Both the position numbers and the translations under genes were made by a program. A stretch of DNA of 64,000 nt from Methylococcaceae bacterium UBA7658 (GTDB lineage Bacteria > Pseudomonadota > Gammaproteobacteria > Methylococcales > Methylomonadaceae), in NCBI GenBank assembly GCA_002483425.1, contig DLHW01000034.1, forward strand, positions 8,669 to 72,668, read 5' to 3'. This document shows positions 33,682 to 42,960 of the stretch, piece after piece. The notes beneath the pieces were generated by a model that did no database searches, was not told the origin of the DNA, and saw only the letters and a program-made list of their open reading frames with translations. Numbering within the stretch: position 1 is the stretch's first letter; every line of letters starts with the position of its first letter.

Positions 33682-35334
33682 TTAACCTGATTTATTCAAC
33701 TTATTCCGCAAACCCGTGTTTCGCAACGCTTTGTTGATCACGGCGGTCATGAAAACCGTTTTACCGGTTATGAGTTTGATATTTTTCCGGGCCCGGCTGA
33801 TAGCAGTGTACAACAATTCTGTGCTTAAAACTGGATTGGCCGTTTCCGGAAGTACAACCAACACATCCTCGAATTCGGAACCTTGCGATTTATGAACGGT
33901 TGTCGCAAAAACGGTTTCGCAATCCGGCATACGAGCAGGCAGGAATTTTTTTACCGAGCCGTCCGGGCGCTGGAAAAATACCATCAGATTGCCGTTTTGC
34001 TCCCGGTCCGGCAAACAGATACCGATATCTCCGTTATAAAGATGCAAGGCAGGATTATTTTGCGCCACTATGACGGGCCTGCCCGGATACCAGCCGGTAA
34101 CGCCGTATTGCGTTGAATGCCCGAAAAGCGCATGTTCAACGGCAATGCTGACGGCTAACGCGCCCGTAGGTCCTTGGCGGTTGGAGCATAAGACCTGAAA
34201 TTCGTTGAATGCGCGGTAAATCTCCGTGAATCCGGCCCTGGTTTTAACCAAGCGGACATAATCTTCGCGCCGTTGTGTAATATAAGGGAGCAACCGGCTG
34301 GGTTCGAGCAGTTCGATCCTGTCGTCGGGACCGGTCAAAATTGCCCATGCCGCTTCATAGTCCTGGTTATTTACCGCATCGGAAAATTTTTTGATGCCGC
34401 CGTCGAAGCGGTAAGAGTGTTTAAGTTCTACTGTATTGTCCGGCAGTCCGGCGATTAAATCGGCAAGCACCGCGCCGGATTCCACCGAGGCAAGCTGGTC
34501 CTTATCGCCCAATAGAATTAATCCGGCTCCCGGCTTTAAGGCGCTGGACAGTTTGCTCATCAAAGCCAGATCGACCATCGAGGCTTCATCCACGACTACT
34601 CGGTCGAAGATCAACGGATTCGTTGCGTCGTGCTTAAAATAGGGGGACATAGGGTCGGCGCCCAGTAAGCGGTGCAAGGTGATTGCTGCGCAAGGAATGT
34701 GTTCTTGCAGGGCTTCCGGGCAATTCAACGCAGCTAAGTTTGTTCCAATCGCTTCCTGGAGACGCATAGCGGCTTTTCCGGTGGGCGCGGTCAGTGCGAT
34801 TAATAGCGGTTTGGGGGCTAATTCCTGTAAAATTGCGAGAATTTTGCACACTGTTGTCGTTTTGCCGGTACCAGGACCGCCGGTAATGATGCTGAATAAG
34901 CGCCCGCAGGCGGTTTTTGCCGCTTCCCGCTGCCAATCGGTTTGCGCGCCTTTAGCCGGAAAGTAACGGTCGAGCAGATTTTCCAAATTAGGCGTATGGG
35001 TTGTTGCTTGCGCAAGCCGTGTAATTTTTGTTGCAAGCTGGTTTTCGTATGCCCAGAAGCGCTGGGTATAAAGGCGGTTTTCTTCGATGATCAGGGGGTA
35101 ACTAAGTGCCGGATTTACCGGAATTTCACCGGTAAGCCCCGATTCCAGCAGCAGTTCTTTATCGTTATCGGTAATCGTAATACAGGTGTGCCCTTGATAT
35201 TGCTGCTGCGATAGAGTTGCGGTTAAAACTTCAAAGCGTTGTTTCCGCCCGCTATCGAAATAAGTGCGTTGGCTCAGGAATCTGGCGAATGCACAATCCA
35301 GCCGGGAAAAAGGAATCTCATCGGAAAACAACAC
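33682..35334 (-). CDS. recD: Exodeoxyribonuclease V alpha subunit
   Basis: RecD is the 5'-3' helicase motor of RecBCD. The 550-aa protein is somewhat shorter than E. coli RecD (608). It has an N-terminal domain, Walker A ITGGPGTGKTTTVCK (about 154-168), Walker B-like VVDEASMVDLALMSKL, the VESGAVLADL and KHSYRF motifs, and a C-terminal ATTVHKSQGSEFEDV with TAISRARKNIKLITGK. It starts 2 bp after the recB stop, so recC-recB-recD form one unit on the minus strand. Confidence 0.95.
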   Translation of the reverse strand: MLFSDEIPFSRLDCAFARFLSQRTYFDSGRKQRFEVLTATLSQQQYQGHTCITITDNDKELLLESGLTGEIPVNPALSYPLIIEENRLYTQRFWAYENQLATKITRLAQATTHTPNLENLLDRYFPAKGAQTDWQREAAKTACGRLFSIITGGPGTGKTTTVCKILAILQELAPKPLLIALTAPTGKAAMRLQEAIGTNLAALNCPEALQEHIPCAAITLHRLLGADPMSPYFKHDATNPLIFDRVVVDEASMVDLALMSKLSSALKPGAGLILLGDKDQLASVESGAVLADLIAGLPDNTVELKHSYRFDGGIKKFSDAVNNQDYEAAWAILTGPDDRIELLEPSRLLPYITQRREDYVRLVKTRAGFTEIYRAFNEFQVLCSNRQGPTGALAVSIAVEHALFGHSTQYGVTGWYPGRPVIVAQNNPALHLYNGDIGICLPDREQNGNLMVFFQRPDGSVKKFLPARMPDCETVFATTVHKSQGSEFEDVLVVLPETANPVLSTELLYTAISRARKNIKLITGKTVFMTAVINKALRNTGLRNKLNKSG

Positions 35335-35336
35335 GG

Positions 35337-38300
35337 CTAATTTCCAAATAAAGAAGAGAGTGCTTCGATTACGCTTAAGTCCGGGTTATCCTCAAAAACG
35401 CCGCTCATCGGAATACCGGGAGTCATGCCGCGGACGAATAAATAGCGTACACCGCCGAAATGATCTTTAAAACGGTAACCGGGCAGCCGTTGTTGCAAAT
35501 ATCGATGCAGGACGACGCTATAAATCCAATATTGCAATCCGTAGTTATGTTCGCGCATGGCTTGTAATAAAGCGGCGTTAGTATAGTCCGGCAAATTGTT
35601 GGTTTTGTAGTCGATGACATAAAACCGCTCTTCGTACTCGCAAATCAAATCGATAAATCCGGTCAGGTAACCGTGCAATTGCTTGTGAGTTAAGGCTTGG
35701 AACGCCGGTTGATTCGATAGAGTTTCGTTTAACTTGCGGGTATTGAAAAGCGGCATGGACAGGTAAAACGGCATTTCCTTCAAACAGCGATTATCCGGAA
35801 TATTCATAAGGCAAAACCGGTTATCCTTAGCCGATAAGGGTGTGGTAACGGTTTTATGTAAAAGATCGTCGATCATCCCGGGTTGTTCCAGTTTTAAACC
35901 GTAACGCAGGCAGAGCCGATCGCGTAAATCCGAAATATCGGCGGTGTGTGCTAAATCGGCAAAGGCTACGTTTTCCAAGAGTTCGTGTACCACGTTACCG
36001 GTTTGCGCGCCCACAGGTAATGAAACTGTTAAGCCTTCCGCATGAGTATAAACTTCATCGGCCTTATCTTCGGGCAGTTCGGGAGAATCCGCAAGGCTTA
36101 AGGCTGATAAAGCGGTATAACTGGCCATTCGCCAGCCGGTGTACAACGGCCTAAGTCGTTTTTTCGCCGCTAGATTAATAAAAGAATCCGGCTGTTGATA
36201 GCAAGCGTCAATGCCGCCGGTTGCTTCCAATAACCGGTAAGCAAAAGCATTCGGATTCTCAGCTTGGAGTTTTTGCAAGACGTTTTGTTGCCCCGAAAAA
36301 TCCTGTCCGGAAAAATCAAACAACCATGCCAAGGCTGAGCCGTTCGGCTTGTCTTCGGTGCGAACGTCCGCCCAGGCCGCGTAGCAACGGTATTTAGCGC
36401 GCGTTAAGGCAACGTAAGCCAAACGGATCTCTTCGGCCTGTTCTTCGAATCTCGCCTGTTCATGATGGCGATCATAGTATTCCGAGCCTAAATCGGCGAT
36501 TAAACGGCTGGTTTGAGTAGTATCGTCATCCGGTAGATGGCATTGGACTAAAGGCTTTTTACTGTTGCCGCGGCGGTTCGATTGCCAAAGATAGGGGCAA
36601 AAAACAATAGGGTATTCAAGACCTTTGGCGCGGTGCATCGTGATGAGTCGAACCGCATCGGCATCGCTTTCGAGACGTAATTGCTGGCTGTCGTTGCTAG
36701 CCGGTTGACTAACGGCTTTCGTGATCGCCGATTTCAGCCAATTTAACGTTTTATGGACGCCTAAATGACCGTCGATGACCGCTTGTTGCAACAATTCCAG
36801 GATGTGTTGCAGATTGGTCAGCCGCCGTTCCGCCAGGGTGGATTTCGAGAGTGTCCGGGCAATGGCTTCTTGCTTAAACAACGATTGCATCATGGTCATA
36901 ACGCCGTGTTGCCGCCAGAGTTGATAATAACCGAGAAACCGCGACTGAACGGCATCTATCTCACTTTCGTTGTCGAGTAGCTTATGCAGCGTTTGTCCAT
37001 TGTGGCCGAACCAGCTCAAAGCCAGCGCTTGTCCGAGCAGCCGGATAGCGCCCGGATGCGCTACCGCCTGTAATAAAGTATGAAGATGGGCCGCTTCCTC
37101 GGAAGTAAATACTGATTCCGTATTGTTCAATACCGACGGTACGGATGCTTGGCGCAAGGCTTCATGATAGTCCTTTGCTTGTTGGTTCGTCCTAACCAAA
37201 ATTGCAATGTCTTGCGGTAGTAATGTGCGATTTTCCTGCTCCGGCTGAAATTGCAGCGTATAACTGCCGCTAAGTAATTCTACAATTTCATTAACCACCG
37301 CCAGCCGGATAATTTGCGCGGCGTCGTTGCGGTTGGGCTGCCAATAACCAGTTTTGCCGCCGCTTTCCGGTAATTGCCAAAGCATCATGGGCGCACAGTT
37401 TATGTTTTGCCGAATTAACGCTCCGTCTTGTCCGGACAAAGCGGGCTGGGTCGCATGAAAAACGATGCCGGGCAAACGAAAAACGTCTTCCCGCTGAAAC
37501 AACCGGTTAACGGCGGCGACAAGTTGAGGATGAGAGCGCCAGTTCCGGTCTAAGGTATAGCGATAGTGCGCTTGAGATTGCGCTTCAAGATAAGAATAAA
37601 TATCCGCGCCGCGAAACTTATATATCGCCTGTTTCGGATCGCCCACCAGAAACAGATAATGGCTATTTACGGCAAAAATACCGGAAAAGATACGCCACTG
37701 GCTAGTATCGGTATCTTGAAATTCGTCGATTAGCGCGGCTTTAAAGCGTTGCCTTAATTCACCGCTTAAAAATTGGGAATGTTCGCTTTGCAATGCCTTG
37801 GCTAAATGAGCGATTAAATTATCGAACGACCAGGCGTTAAGTTGCTCGAGTTGCGCATCGAGTTCCGAACGTATTGTTTCAGCTAAATTTCTACGCAACA
37901 TCGCCGTAATTTCTTGAGATTTGGCAACGAGTATATCGAAAGGGCGGGTATCGACAGCCATTTCCGCGATGAAGCCGATTTTACGTTGTTCCGATGTCTG
38001 GGTTTTATTGCTTTTAAACTGAGTACCGTTCAAGCCTTCTAACAAACCTTCGTAAGTCAGCAAGGATAAGGCTTCCGGATCGGGGAATTGCAAGGTATCG
38101 CCGTTCAGCCAACTGCTTAGCAAATCGATTTTGCTGGCGAATTTTTCCTGATAGCCGGCTTTAAATTGTTGTCCACCGAAATAAGCCCCGGCCTTTTGGC
38201 GGCAATCCATAAGGCTGGCATTGGCTGCGGCGGCGGCTTGCTTTAATTCTAATAAAACATCGTCCAGTTTTTTATGACCGGGGTAAATGATTGCATTTTC

Positions 38301-38882
38301 GGCTATAAACGCGATGCTCTCAAGCAGTTGGCCCGGCGTTACGAAATCCTTGGTTAAAACGGAGGCTTCCCAAGACGGCCGGTTTTGGATATTCCGCCGC
38401 CAGAAATCATCGGCGCATGTTTGTTTGATGATAGCGAGATCTTCGGTCAATTCGGCATCGAACAATTGTCCGGACGATAAGGCGTGTTCCTTGAGCACAC
38501 GCTGGCAAAAGCCGTGTATGGTCAATATCCCGGCTTGGTCGATGTCGATTAAGGCTAAATCCAGGCGTTGCTTGATAGTGTCCGGTGGTACGTTCGATTG
38601 TTCGAGCCAGGTTTCAATGGTATTGTCCCGGATGTCTCTGATGCCCGCCAGTAGCCGTTTTGCATCCGCTAAACGGCTTCGGATACGGTCCTTGAGTTCT
38701 TCGGTTGCCGCTTTGGTGAAGGTAACGACTAAAATTTTATCGATGGGGATGTCCGCTTCGACGACCAAACGCAGCACCAGCATAGCGATGGTGTAAGTTT
38801 TACCCGTGCCCGCGCTGGCTTCTATCAAGCTGATACCTTTATTTAATGGGGTATTAACCGGATCGAAAGCGTTAATGTTCAT
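35337..38882 (-). CDS. recB: Exodeoxyribonuclease V beta subunit
   Basis: RecB is the 3'-5' helicase and the nuclease of RecBCD. From the ATG at 38882 it has 1181 aa, almost the E. coli length (1180). Walker A SLIEASAGTGKTYTIA lies near residues 17-32, VTFTKAATEELKDRI follows, DEFQDTDTSQW is the Walker B region, and VRLITMHRAKGLEYPIVF is helicase motif V. The nuclease domain at the C-terminus has VIDYKTN with the catalytic Asp/Lys. A longer reading to 38957 would add 25 residues overlapping recC and is rejected. It overlaps recC by 11 bp. Confidence 0.96.
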   Translation of the reverse strand: MNINAFDPVNTPLNKGISLIEASAGTGKTYTIAMLVLRLVVEADIPIDKILVVTFTKAATEELKDRIRSRLADAKRLLAGIRDIRDNTIETWLEQSNVPPDTIKQRLDLALIDIDQAGILTIHGFCQRVLKEHALSSGQLFDAELTEDLAIIKQTCADDFWRRNIQNRPSWEASVLTKDFVTPGQLLESIAFIAENAIIYPGHKKLDDVLLELKQAAAAANASLMDCRQKAGAYFGGQQFKAGYQEKFASKIDLLSSWLNGDTLQFPDPEALSLLTYEGLLEGLNGTQFKSNKTQTSEQRKIGFIAEMAVDTRPFDILVAKSQEITAMLRRNLAETIRSELDAQLEQLNAWSFDNLIAHLAKALQSEHSQFLSGELRQRFKAALIDEFQDTDTSQWRIFSGIFAVNSHYLFLVGDPKQAIYKFRGADIYSYLEAQSQAHYRYTLDRNWRSHPQLVAAVNRLFQREDVFRLPGIVFHATQPALSGQDGALIRQNINCAPMMLWQLPESGGKTGYWQPNRNDAAQIIRLAVVNEIVELLSGSYTLQFQPEQENRTLLPQDIAILVRTNQQAKDYHEALRQASVPSVLNNTESVFTSEEAAHLHTLLQAVAHPGAIRLLGQALALSWFGHNGQTLHKLLDNESEIDAVQSRFLGYYQLWRQHGVMTMMQSLFKQEAIARTLSKSTLAERRLTNLQHILELLQQAVIDGHLGVHKTLNWLKSAITKAVSQPASNDSQQLRLESDADAVRLITMHRAKGLEYPIVFCPYLWQSNRRGNSKKPLVQCHLPDDDTTQTSRLIADLGSEYYDRHHEQARFEEQAEEIRLAYVALTRAKYRCYAAWADVRTEDKPNGSALAWLFDFSGQDFSGQQNVLQKLQAENPNAFAYRLLEATGGIDACYQQPDSFINLAAKKRLRPLYTGWRMASYTALSALSLADSPELPEDKADEVYTHAEGLTVSLPVGAQTGNVVHELLENVAFADLAHTADISDLRDRLCLRYGLKLEQPGMIDDLLHKTVTTPLSAKDNRFCLMNIPDNRCLKEMPFYLSMPLFNTRKLNETLSNQPAFQALTHKQLHGYLTGFIDLICEYEERFYVIDYKTNNLPDYTNAALLQAMREHNYGLQYWIYSVVLHRYLQQRLPGYRFKDHFGGVRYLFVRGMTPGIPMSGVFEDNPDLSVIEALSSLFGN

Positions 38883-41800
38883 GCGCCGCCAGCCATGCCG
38901 GTAACAACAGGTTTTCGCATAACCCGGCAAAATCGCTCCTGATAATTGAGCTGACATCAGCGTTATTACCGTATAACTGCCTTAATTCATGTTCGTTATC
39001 GTAACCGATCATTTTCCCTAGGGTGTCTATTGCGGCATCAAGCGCCGATTTGTGGGCTCTCGGATTAGCGGCTTGCCGAAGGTAGGCTAGGGCTGCTTCC
39101 ACAAAAAAAACATCGGGTTGCTGTTGACCGCGCCGGTAAATTTCAATGAATTGCGATAAATGGCTGGGTTTATAAAGACCGGATTGAAATTGGAGCCGGT
39201 CATCGGCGCTTATTAGGTAGGTTTGTTGCGCTCCTATGGCGTTAATAATCAGGTGATGCAGCCAAGCCGCCATAAAATCTTTGCCTTTAAGATTGGCATA
39301 GCGGTAAATCAGACCGCCGTTTTGATAAAGGTTGCTCAGCATTCCGATTACCCGGTACGGGCCGGTCATTATATCGACCGGCGCATCATCGATGGGCATT
39401 CCTATTTCAACCGCAGCAATTCTTGCGGCAAACGCTTTCATCGCAAGTTCGTGCCGGTCGAACTCTGCCGCCCCGATTGCGCCCGACGGCCATAAGCCTT
39501 GTGCTTGTAATTTTTTAAGCGATAGCTCGGAACCAGCCAGTAAATACTGCAGCCAACGCTGCTGAATGCCGTAAAGGTTGAGTTCGCAAGCGGAGAACGG
39601 TTCGCGCTCCCCGGTTTCGGCAACGATGCCCGATAACTCCAAATTCAATTGTTTACGGAAGAAATACCGTTGTGGATGCTGAAAAAATAGAAACAAATCG
39701 CTGAGTTCGATCACTTCGTCCAGCATTGCTTCGGGTTCCGGTTCGATGGCTCCTTCCCACCATATCACTGGTTCCGTCTTGAAAGACAATAATGCTTTGG
39801 CGGTTTCGCAATTGCTTTCCGAAAAGCTGAATAAATCGCTAACACCGTCGAAATAACGTTTATCGAAGGGCTGCAACGGATGCCGGGTAATAAGGCCGGA
39901 CAGCCGATAAAAATCCCGTAATACCTCCAGCAGTTCGGTAACGGCGACCGAAGGCGGAATCGTATTATTGTTCGATTGCGACTGACCGGTATAAGTAATG
40001 ATTAACTGCTCACGCGCGGACAGCAATATTTCCAGAAATTGATAACGGTCGTCGGCGCGGCGCGAGCGATCGCCTTTGCGGAAATGTTCAGGGATTAAAT
40101 CGAACGTAGGGTTGCGGTCTATTTTAGGAAATTCGCCTTCGTTAATTCCCAGCAAACCGATGATTTTGAAAGGAATGGAACGCATCGGCAGCATCGAGCA
40201 GAATGTCAGTTGACCGCGTAAAAATCCGTTGGCGGATTTGCGTTCGGCGATCATCCCTTTCAACCAAACCAGGATGACGCGCCATTCGACCGGCTCGTTA
40301 TGCACCTTAGCCAACGAGTCGCGCAGCTCCAGCAACAATTCATTCAGTTGCTGGCGCTCGATTAAATCGGAATTGCCGAGTAATTGACCGGCGAAATAAT
40401 ACAGCCGGGAACCCCATGATTTCAACGAAATAGAGTGTTTTAATTCCGTTTTTGCGGCAAACAGCAATTGCAAGAAGTCGTGCAATCCGCCTAACGCAAC
40501 GGCAGGCGATCCTTCAATAGATTTATAAGGCAAAATATCGCCGATAAAGCAGTCCTCGTGACCGGTTGCGTAACCCATCAGCATTCTGTCCAGCGCGGCT
40601 TGCCAGGTATACTCGTTCAATTCCGGCAGCCCCAATTCTTGTTTATGCTTGCCCGATTGTCCCCAGCGCACGTTAGTGTCTTGAACCCAGTGCTTTATTG
40701 TTTCAAGACCGGACTCGGATATACCGAAGACTGGGAACACAGCCGGAGACTCCAGCAAATCCAATACCGATTGCCAGCCCAAGCGGCTTTGGCTGAGGTC
40801 CAAAAATTTAATCAATGTATCCAGCGCTTGATTTTCCAGTCGCAGGCTGCGGTCGGCGATAGCGTGTTGAATATCGCCGAATGTAGCGGAAATAAACGGC
40901 TCGTAAAGCTGGATGTCGGGCGCCATGACCGCAATGTCGCGAAGTTCCAAGGCCGGGTTGTTTTCCAATACCAGCAGTAATTGGTCGCGCAGGACCTCGG
41001 TTTCCCGTTTTCTGGAATGGCAGGCATGGATACTGATCGAGCTGTCTTTAATCAAGGTTTGACCGGATACGGCGTTCGATAAAATATCGTTTTGAAGCTG
41101 TTGAAGATTATTGGGGTTATTAATCGTTTCGAAGCTTTCCGGCTCGAAATCGAACTGAACCAAGTCCAGCAGCATTTCCTGAAATTCGCGCCCTTGCTGG
41201 CCAAGTCTTGAAAGTAGCGGATGTCCGGCAGGAATATTGCCGCCGGACTGCTGGCGTTTGCTTGCTAGGTCGGCCCAGTAAGTTTGCGCGGGATTAAATA
41301 GATAAAGGTGGACATCGCAATGTTTAGCCAGACTTTGCAGATAACTTAAGAATAAAGGCGGCATGGTATTTACGCCGAATATGGAAATACGCTCCGGTAG
41401 CCTGGTGTGAAACTCGCCTTCGGCAGCGTCGTTAAGTTTGTCGATGACCTCCAGCCATAACGCACCGCGATGTTTCGCGCCTATTTGGGCCGTTAATCGC
41501 AGCCAAAGCGCTTGTTGCCAGCGTTCGGCGGCGGTGTTGTATAAGAGCCGTCCGCTTTGCCATGCCGCTAGCAAATCCGGCCGCATGATTTGGTATTGAT
41601 CGAAAATCAGCGCTAACTGTTGGGCTAATTGGTAGCGTTTCAGGGCTTGATTCGTGCCGGACAAATACTGCTGTAACGGTAAACAGGTTTCGCTATCCGG
41701 ATTACGTAACAGCGATTCCAACCGCCACAGGATCAAGCTACGCTCGAATGCCTCATCGTCGATACGACTATCGATCTGTTGGGCGATAAAGCTAAAAAAA

Positions 41801-42000
41801 CGGCTGGGAAATAAGAATTGGTAATTCGCCCAGACGTTGAATCGGCTGGCTAGTTGCTGAGACAACCAGCGCTCCATGCCTTGGCTTTGAATGAGAAAGA
41901 CTTCCTTGGCGAACGGCGAACCGAGCGGACTGTGCGCTATTACCGAAGCAAGATGCTCAGTTAGATTCTCGGTTTTGTTGGAGCTGTGTAAGATAAACAT
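38872..42000 (-). CDS. recC: Exodeoxyribonuclease V gamma subunit
   Basis: RecC is the Chi-scanning scaffold of RecBCD, related to helicases but without ATPase motifs. The 1042-aa protein begins MFILHSSNKTENLTEHLA, then FLIQSQGMERWLSQQLA and FPSRFF, which are characteristic of RecC. The middle has LRDQLLLVLENNPALELRDIAVMAPD, and the C-terminal part a nuclease-like inactive fold. It is the first gene of the recC-recB-recD set; the 339-bp gap upstream should contain the promoter. Confidence 0.94.
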   Translation of the reverse strand: MFILHSSNKTENLTEHLASVIAHSPLGSPFAKEVFLIQSQGMERWLSQQLASRFNVWANYQFLFPSRFFSFIAQQIDSRIDDEAFERSLILWRLESLLRNPDSETCLPLQQYLSGTNQALKRYQLAQQLALIFDQYQIMRPDLLAAWQSGRLLYNTAAERWQQALWLRLTAQIGAKHRGALWLEVIDKLNDAAEGEFHTRLPERISIFGVNTMPPLFLSYLQSLAKHCDVHLYLFNPAQTYWADLASKRQQSGGNIPAGHPLLSRLGQQGREFQEMLLDLVQFDFEPESFETINNPNNLQQLQNDILSNAVSGQTLIKDSSISIHACHSRKRETEVLRDQLLLVLENNPALELRDIAVMAPDIQLYEPFISATFGDIQHAIADRSLRLENQALDTLIKFLDLSQSRLGWQSVLDLLESPAVFPVFGISESGLETIKHWVQDTNVRWGQSGKHKQELGLPELNEYTWQAALDRMLMGYATGHEDCFIGDILPYKSIEGSPAVALGGLHDFLQLLFAAKTELKHSISLKSWGSRLYYFAGQLLGNSDLIERQQLNELLLELRDSLAKVHNEPVEWRVILVWLKGMIAERKSANGFLRGQLTFCSMLPMRSIPFKIIGLLGINEGEFPKIDRNPTFDLIPEHFRKGDRSRRADDRYQFLEILLSAREQLIITYTGQSQSNNNTIPPSVAVTELLEVLRDFYRLSGLITRHPLQPFDKRYFDGVSDLFSFSESNCETAKALLSFKTEPVIWWEGAIEPEPEAMLDEVIELSDLFLFFQHPQRYFFRKQLNLELSGIVAETGEREPFSACELNLYGIQQRWLQYLLAGSELSLKKLQAQGLWPSGAIGAAEFDRHELAMKAFAARIAAVEIGMPIDDAPVDIMTGPYRVIGMLSNLYQNGGLIYRYANLKGKDFMAAWLHHLIINAIGAQQTYLISADDRLQFQSGLYKPSHLSQFIEIYRRGQQQPDVFFVEAALAYLRQAANPRAHKSALDAAIDTLGKMIGYDNEHELRQLYGNNADVSSIIRSDFAGLCENLLLPAWLAAHEH

Positions 42001-42339
42001 GCCGGTTTTTCTAATTTGTTTTAACCGTAGTTGTTTTTCGTGGCGCGAATAGAAAGCGCTGTATTATGAAAATCTTAAAATCCTGTATATAAAAGCAGAT
42101 ACAGTGCAAAGCTAAATTTGATTCGTCCGAATAAGCTTTATAAACATGTCAATATTTTCAATGTTTTGAATATAACACGGTTTGCAAGCTTTGCTGGTAA
42201 GTAATGCGGCGTATTTGGGTGCGCTTGGATGACCGGGTGTTTTGAAAAAATCGTAATCAATCAATCAACCTGGGCAGAAGCAATAAAGGTCGATGGACAT
42301 CATTTAAGGTCATTAAATACAAACTAGCCAGTAAACGGA
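42001..42339. other. Non-coding region between recC and the response regulator gene
   Basis: No gene is supported in this 339-bp stretch. It should hold the recC promoter and the end of the two-component transcript. A small palindrome TTCAA-tgtt-TTGAA (42157-42170) is present; I cannot assign it to a regulator. Confidence 0.5.
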
Positions 42340-42960
42340 TTATATGAGACCGCAATGCATGGCCATTACGGTCAGTTCGGCAAGATCTTCGGCGTCCATT
42401 TTTTCCATAATCTTGGAGCGGTGCACGTCAATCGTGCGATTGCTGATATTTAAATGTTTAGCGACTTCTTTATTGGATAGCCCTTTTACAATCAGTATAT
42501 AAACCTCCCGTTCCCTAGGCGTTAATTGACTCAAGCGTTTTTTTAACTTACGCCGTTCCGCATGGTAGACGCGCGTATCCACATCTTTTTTAATCGCTTC
42601 TTTCATCCGGGTAAGCAAGAGTTCGCTATCGAATGGTTTTTCCATATAATCGACGGCGCCAGCGCGGAAGGCTTTGGATGAATCCGGCACATCGGCGTGT
42701 CCGCTGATAAAAATAATAGGGATTGCAAAATCCCTTCTCGCCAATTCCTCTTGAAGCTCTAAGCCCGTCATGCTCGGCATTCGAACATCGAGAATTAAAC
42801 AGCCTGCTTGATCGGGATCGAAATTGTTCAAGAAATCATCGGCGGATTCGAAACATCTGACGGCCTGTCCGGTCGATTCGATCAATAAGCTTAAGGAATC
42901 ACGAATAGAAAAATCGTCGTCAACCAAATATACCAGAGTTTTAGGTAGCGTTCCGGTCAT
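42340..42960 (-). CDS. FixJ-like response regulator (LuxR-type HTH)
   Basis: A 206-aa two-domain regulator. The receiver has YLVDDDFSIRDSL, the phospho-acceptor Asp58 in LDVRMPSMTG, the switch Ser/His in FISGHADV and Lys in YMEKPF. The C-terminal NarL/FixJ DNA-binding domain shows LTPREREVYILIVKGLSNKEVAKHL and ISNRTIDVHRSKIMEKM. Lysine-rich linker in between. It overlaps the kinase gene by 20 bp, so the two form a cognate pair. Known relatives (FixJ, TodT, StyR) activate genes for oxygen-limited or aromatic metabolism; the target here is unknown. Confidence 0.92.
   Translation of the reverse strand: MTGTLPKTLVYLVDDDFSIRDSLSLLIESTGQAVRCFESADDFLNNFDPDQAGCLILDVRMPSMTGLELQEELARRDFAIPIIFISGHADVPDSSKAFRAGAVDYMEKPFDSELLLTRMKEAIKKDVDTRVYHAERRKLKKRLSQLTPREREVYILIVKGLSNKEVAKHLNISNRTIDVHRSKIMEKMDAEDLAELTVMAMHCGLI

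Noticed and set aside
38287..38796. 169-codon open frame opposite recB
   Set aside because: Antisense shadow of recB with Ser/Arg-rich low-complexity translation and no ribosome site.
42157..42170. TTCAA-tgtt-TTGAA palindrome as an FNR box
   Set aside because: Same spacing as an FNR site but the half-sites differ from TTGAT/ATCAA, and the place relative to a promoter is unclear.
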